Assembly: GCF_041080625.1 (NCBI RefSeq)
Contig: NZ_CP163518.1
Coordinates: 6,317,501 to 6,381,500, forward strand
Origin: Streptomyces sp. CG1
GTDB taxonomy: Bacteria; Actinomycetota; Actinomycetes; Streptomycetales; Streptomycetaceae
Reading direction: 5' to 3'
Length of the DNA: 64,000 bases
Under the pieces are notes generated by a model. The model saw nothing but the letters and a program-made list of their open reading frames with translations, was not told where the DNA came from and did no database searches. The translations under genes and the position numbers were made by a program. Shown in pieces: positions 61,025 through 64,000 of the stretch; the stretch's first letter is position 1, and each line of letters starts with the position of its first letter.

Positions 61025-61566
61025 ATTCCATTGTTAACGGAGTTTGAACTCCGTGGTGGGTGGGGTCCGTCACGCGGCTTGGTCACGCCGCTCCGGCCAC
61101 CTGGGCGTAGACCCGGGCGCACAGGTGGCCGGGGCCGCTTCGACGCGCTCGTGGTCGCCGGTGATCAGCAGGTGTTGAGGAAGGTCGCGCAGGTCAGGGC
61201 GGCTGCGTCGGGACAGGCCGCGGTGAACCAGGCAGGAGGCGACGAACTCGGCGCGGCCGCGGACGAAGCCGGGGTGGGGGAAGAGGAGCTGGCCGGCCGC
61301 CGCGAGCACCCAGGCGCCGCCCGAGCGGCAGGGCGCCGGTATCCGGCCACCGTGATGACCGGGCTGACCGGCGCCGTGCTGCCCGGTGTCCCGACCGGAG
61401 GATCCACGGCTCACGATCGGCGCCCGCGCGGTGCCTCTGTGGGTGCGCTGGGAGCCGCGTTGGCCGTTCGTGCGGTCGCGTTCGCCGTTCGTATGGCTGT
61501 GGGAATTTCCGAATTCGGGCAGGAGGAAGCGTTTTCCGGCGCCGAACGAGTCGTAGGCTGCGGCTC
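61025..61566. other. 542-bp gap between coaA and glmS, no convincing gene
   Basis: Open frames exist on both strands (for example minus 61070-61414) but none has a recognisable domain, consistent codon bias or ribosome site. The region should contain the coaA and glmS promoters, which diverge. An imperfect Ala/Pro-rich coding bias in 61150-61420 could be the remnant of a small gene. Confidence 0.4.
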
Positions 61567-63414
61567 ATGTGCGGAATCGTGGGATACGTAGGGTCGCAGT
61601 CGGCGCTCGATGTCGTGATGGCCGGGCTGAAGCGGCTGGAGTACCGGGGCTACGACTCGGCGGGCGTCGCCGTCCTCGCCGACGGCGGACTGGCCGCGGC
61701 GAAGAAGGCCGGGAAACTCGTCAACCTGGAGAAGGAACTGGTCGAACGGCCGCTGCCGACGGGCGCGACCGGCATCGGCCACACGCGATGGGCCACGCAC
61801 GGCGGCCCCACCGACGGCAACGCCCACCCGCATCTCGACAACGCGGGCCGGGTCGCCGTCGTCCACAACGGCATCATCGAGAACTTCGCCGTGCTGCGGA
61901 CCGAACTGGCCGAGCGCGGCCATGAGTTGACCTCCGAGACGGACACCGAGGTCGTCGCCCATCTGCTCGCCGAGGAGTACTCGGCGGCCGCCGACCTGGC
62001 GGAGGCCATGCGGCTGGTGTGCCGGCGGCTGGAGGGCGCGTTCACGCTGGTCGCCGTGCACGCCGACGAGCCGGACGTGGTCGTGGGCGCGCGCCGGAAC
62101 TCGCCGCTCGTGGTCGGTGTCGGTGAGGGCGAGGCGTTCCTGGCCTCGGACGTCGCCGCGTTCATCGCCCACACCCGCTCGGCGATCGAACTGGGCCAGG
62201 ACCAGGTCGTGGAGCTGCGCCGGGACGGCGTCACGGTGACGGGCTTCGACGGCCGCCCGGCCGAGGTGCACAGCTTCCACGTGGACTGGGACGCCTCCGC
62301 CGCCGAGAAGGGCGGCTACGACTACTTCATGCTCAAGGAGATCGCCGAGCAGCCCAAGGCGGTCGCCGACACGCTGCTGGGCCGTATCGACCCGTCCGGC
62401 TCGCTCACCCTGGACGAGGTCCGCATTTCCCCGTCCGAGCTGCGCGAGATCGACAAGGTCGTCATCGTTGCCTGCGGTACGGCCTTCCACGCCGGCCTGA
62501 TCGCCAAGTACGCCATCGAGCACTGGACGCGCATCCCCTGCGAGGTCGAGCTGGCCAGCGAGTTCCGCTACCGGGACCCGATCCTGGACGGCCGCTCCCT
62601 GGTCATCGCCATCTCCCAGTCCGGTGAGACGATGGACACCCTGATGGCGCTGCGCCACGCCCGCGAGCAGGGCTCCAAGGTGCTGGCCATCTGCAACACC
62701 AACGGCTCGACGATTCCCCGCGAGTCGGACGCGGTGCTGTACACCCACGCCGGCCCGGAGGTCGCCGTCGCCTCCACCAAGGCGTTCCTGACCCAGCTGG
62801 TGGCCTGCTATCTGGTGGCGCTGTATCTGGGCCAGGTGCGCGGTACGAAGTGGGGCGACGAGATCCAGGCCGTCATCAAGGACCTCTCCCGGATCTCGGA
62901 GGAGGTCGAGCGGGTCCTGGAGACGATGGAACCGGTACGGGCGCTCGCGCGGACCCTGGCCTCGAAGAACACGGTGCTCTTCCTCGGCCGGCACGTGGGC
63001 TACCCGATCGCCCTCGAAGGCGCCCTGAAGCTCAAGGAACTCGCCTACATGCACGCCGAGGGCTTCGCTGCGGGCGAGCTGAAGCACGGCCCGATCGCAC
63101 TGATCGAGGAGGACGTGCCGGTGGTGGTCGTCGTGCCGTCGCCGCGCGGCCGCTCGATCCTGCACGACAAGATCGTCTCCAACATCCAGGAGATCCGGGC
63201 CCGCGGGGCGCGCACCATCGTGATCGCGGAGGAGGGCGACGAGGCGGTCGTCCCCTACGCGGACCACCTGATCCGCATCCCGGCCACCCCGACCCTGCTG
63301 CAGCCGCTGGTGGCGACGGTCCCGCTCCAGGTCTTCGCCTGCGAGCTGGCTACCGCCCGCGGCAACGAGGTGGACCAGCCCCGGAACCTGGCGAAGTCGG
63401 TGACGGTGGAGTGA
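61567..63414 (+). CDS. glmS: glutamine-fructose-6-phosphate aminotransferase (isomerizing)
   Basis: 615 aa, makes GlcN-6-P, the entry step to amino sugars. N-terminal glutaminase with nucleophile Cys2 (MCGIVGYVG), GIGHTRWATHGGPTDGNAHP, and VHNGIIENF; two SIS isomerase domains with VIVACGTAFHAGLIAKYAIE, AISQSGETMDTLMALRHARE, LGRHVGYPIALEGALKLKEL, and C-terminal LATARGNEVDQPRNLAKSVT VE. No glmS ribozyme-like leader is evident, as expected for actinobacteria. Closed by a 17-bp terminator. Confidence 0.97.
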   Translation: MCGIVGYVGSQSALDVVMAGLKRLEYRGYDSAGVAVLADGGLAAAKKAGKLVNLEKELVERPLPTGATGIGHTRWATHGGPTDGNAHPHLDNAGRVAVVHNGIIENFAVLRTELAERGHELTSETDTEVVAHLLAEEYSAAADLAEAMRLVCRRLEGAFTLVAVHADEPDVVVGARRNSPLVVGVGEGEAFLASDVAAFIAHTRSAIELGQDQVVELRRDGVTVTGFDGRPAEVHSFHVDWDASAAEKGGYDYFMLKEIAEQPKAVADTLLGRIDPSGSLTLDEVRISPSELREIDKVVIVACGTAFHAGLIAKYAIEHWTRIPCEVELASEFRYRDPILDGRSLVIAISQSGETMDTLMALRHAREQGSKVLAICNTNGSTIPRESDAVLYTHAGPEVAVASTKAFLTQLVACYLVALYLGQVRGTKWGDEIQAVIKDLSRISEEVERVLETMEPVRALARTLASKNTVLFLGRHVGYPIALEGALKLKELAYMHAEGFAAGELKHGPIALIEEDVPVVVVVPSPRGRSILHDKIVSNIQEIRARGARTIVIAEEGDEAVVPYADHLIRIPATPTLLQPLVATVPLQVFACELATARGNEVDQPRNLAKSVTVE

Positions 63415-63434
63415 GAAGGCCCTCGGTGTGAGGA

Positions 63435-63469
63435 CAAGGGGCGAACGGCAGGCTGCCGTTCGCCCCTTG
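63435..63469 (+). terminator. terminator after glmS
   Basis: Near-perfect palindrome CAAGGGGCGAACGGCAG (63435-63451) / CTGCCGTTCGCCCCTTG (63453-63469). Confidence 0.75.
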
Positions 63470-63470
63470 G

Positions 63471-63595
63471 CGGACGTTGACGGTCTCCTCGGCCGGCACG
63501 TTGACGATCGACCTGCTGCAGTCCTGCGGCGGGTCGGCCGCGGCGGCGCTGCCGGCGGTGGTGACGACTCCGGCGAGGGCCGTGCCGACGAGGGC
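63471..63595 (-). pseudogene. remnant of a secreted-protein gene (possible SH3-like)
   Basis: In the minus frame directly after the SDR stop codon: LVGTALAGVVTTAGSAAAAD, a signal-peptide end with AxA, then PPQDCSRSIVNVPAEETVNV followed by R. The TVNVR ending resembles the start of a bacterial SH3 repeat, after which similarity stops at the glmS terminator. No start codon is in frame, so this looks like a fragment left by deletion. Confidence 0.35.
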
Positions 63596-64000
63596 TCAGT
63601 GGACCGAGAGGCCCCCGTCGACGAAGACCGACTGGCCCGTGACATAGGCGGAGGCGCGGCTCGCGAGGAAGACGGCCGCGCCCTCGAAGTCCTCGGCGAG
63701 GCCGTTGCGGCCGATCATCGTGCGCGCGGCCAGCGCCGCCACCTTCTGGGGGTCGCTGGACAGCCGCCGGTTGAGCGCGGTCATCACGAAGCCCGGCACC
63801 AGGGTGTTGACGGTGACGCCGTACGGCGACCAGGCCTCGGCCTGCGAGCGGGCCAGCGATTCCAGCGCGCCCTTGGAGACGCCGTAGGCACCGCTCTGCA
63901 CGAAGGCGCGGTGGGCCTGCTGGGAGGTGATGTGGATGATCCGGCCGAAGCCGCGCTCCGCCATGCCGGGCCCGAACCGCTGCCCCAGCAGGAACGGCGC
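63596..64000 (-). CDS. SDR-family dehydrogenase, 3' part (5' end outside window)
   Basis: At least 134 residues, continuing beyond 64000. Seen: GFGRIIHITSQQAHRAF with the Ser region, active-site YGVSKGALESL (Y-x3-K), PYGVTVNTLVPGFVMTALN, and C-terminal ASAYVTGQSVFVDGGLSVH, all typical of classical short-chain dehydrogenases/FabG-like enzymes. The Rossmann GxxxGxG and first 100 residues are not in view. Substrate unknown. Confidence 0.88.
   Translation of the reverse strand, partial: APFLLGQRFGPGMAERGFGRIIHITSQQAHRAFVQSGAYGVSKGALESLARSQAEAWSPYGVTVNTLVPGFVMTALNRRLSSDPQKVAALAARTMIGRNGLAEDFEGAAVFLASRASAYVTGQSVFVDGGLSVH

Noticed and set aside
61400..61566. glmS ribozyme upstream of glmS
   Set aside because: No matching core and the gene has only a short upstream region; the element is not expected in actinobacteria.
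61031..61591. 186-codon plus-strand frame between coaA and glmS
   Set aside because: Overlaps the start of glmS, has no domain and no credible codon pattern.

Overview
The window is a chromosomal core segment of a Streptomyces species or close relative. Evidence: very high G+C with G/C-ending codons, frequent GTG and TTG starts, NusG with a long acidic N-terminal extension, a lipoprotein gene between rplA and rplJ, a zinc-type S14 gene, no rpsD between rpsK and rpoA, and an XRE/DUF5753 + DUF397 + HATPase regulatory cluster typical of the genus. No rRNA gene, CRISPR array, insertion sequence or integrase was seen. One tRNA (tRNA-Trp, CCA) is present.

Layout. 1-7.2 kb: DHA2-type MFS exporter, small ABM-like protein, murB, a divergent oxidoreductase/TetR pair with twin operators, adenosine deaminase and an aspartate aminotransferase. 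7.25-20.9 kb: tRNA-Trp, secE, nusG, rplK, rplA, a lipoprotein, the L10-leader-controlled rplJ-rplL, then rpoB (TTG start, Asn at the rifampicin-determining position 442) and rpoC. 20.9-28.4 kb: an accessory block on the minus strand, the most interesting part of the window. It is a tightly packed five-gene unit: a class III nucleotide-cyclase-like protein, a large protein with a degenerate P-loop, an SPFH-like/coiled-coil protein with a Pro/Gln-rich tail, a small membrane protein resembling Pycsar effectors (PycTM), and a membrane M48 metallopeptidase. A Crp/Fnr-type regulator lies just upstream. The first two proteins share a nearly identical 27-residue glycine-rich motif. 28.5-33.2 kb: str operon (rpsL, rpsG, fusA, tuf). 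33.2-38.4 kb: a variable interval with a nuclease-like hypothetical gene, a winged-helix gene, an anti-sigma-like ATPase, XRE + DUF397, MepB and a decayed MFS gene. 38.4-48.7 kb: S10-spc ribosomal operon (rpsJ to rplO). 48.8-56.1 kb: secY, adk, map, infA, rpmJ, rpsM, rpsK, rpoA, rplQ, truA. 56.1-64 kb: an anchored hypothetical protein, rplM-rpsI, glmM, coaA, glmS and the 3' part of an SDR dehydrogenase.

How it works together: most genes make the transcription/translation core (RNA polymerase alpha, beta, beta', NusG, about 30 ribosomal proteins, EF-G, EF-Tu, IF-1), protein export (SecE, SecY) and N-terminal maturation (Map), followed by cell-wall precursor genes (murB, glmM, glmS) and CoA synthesis (coaA). 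Promoters with clear -35/-10 hexamers precede tRNA-Trp/secE, rplJ, rpoB, rpsL, rpsJ, infA and rplM, and strong hairpins close most units. The rpsL and rpsJ leaders share a 25-nt element (24/25 identical), suggesting common control of the str and S10 operons. The five-gene minus-strand block looks like a nucleotide-second-messenger system acting at the membrane. That reading is inferred from domains and gene order and has not been tested.
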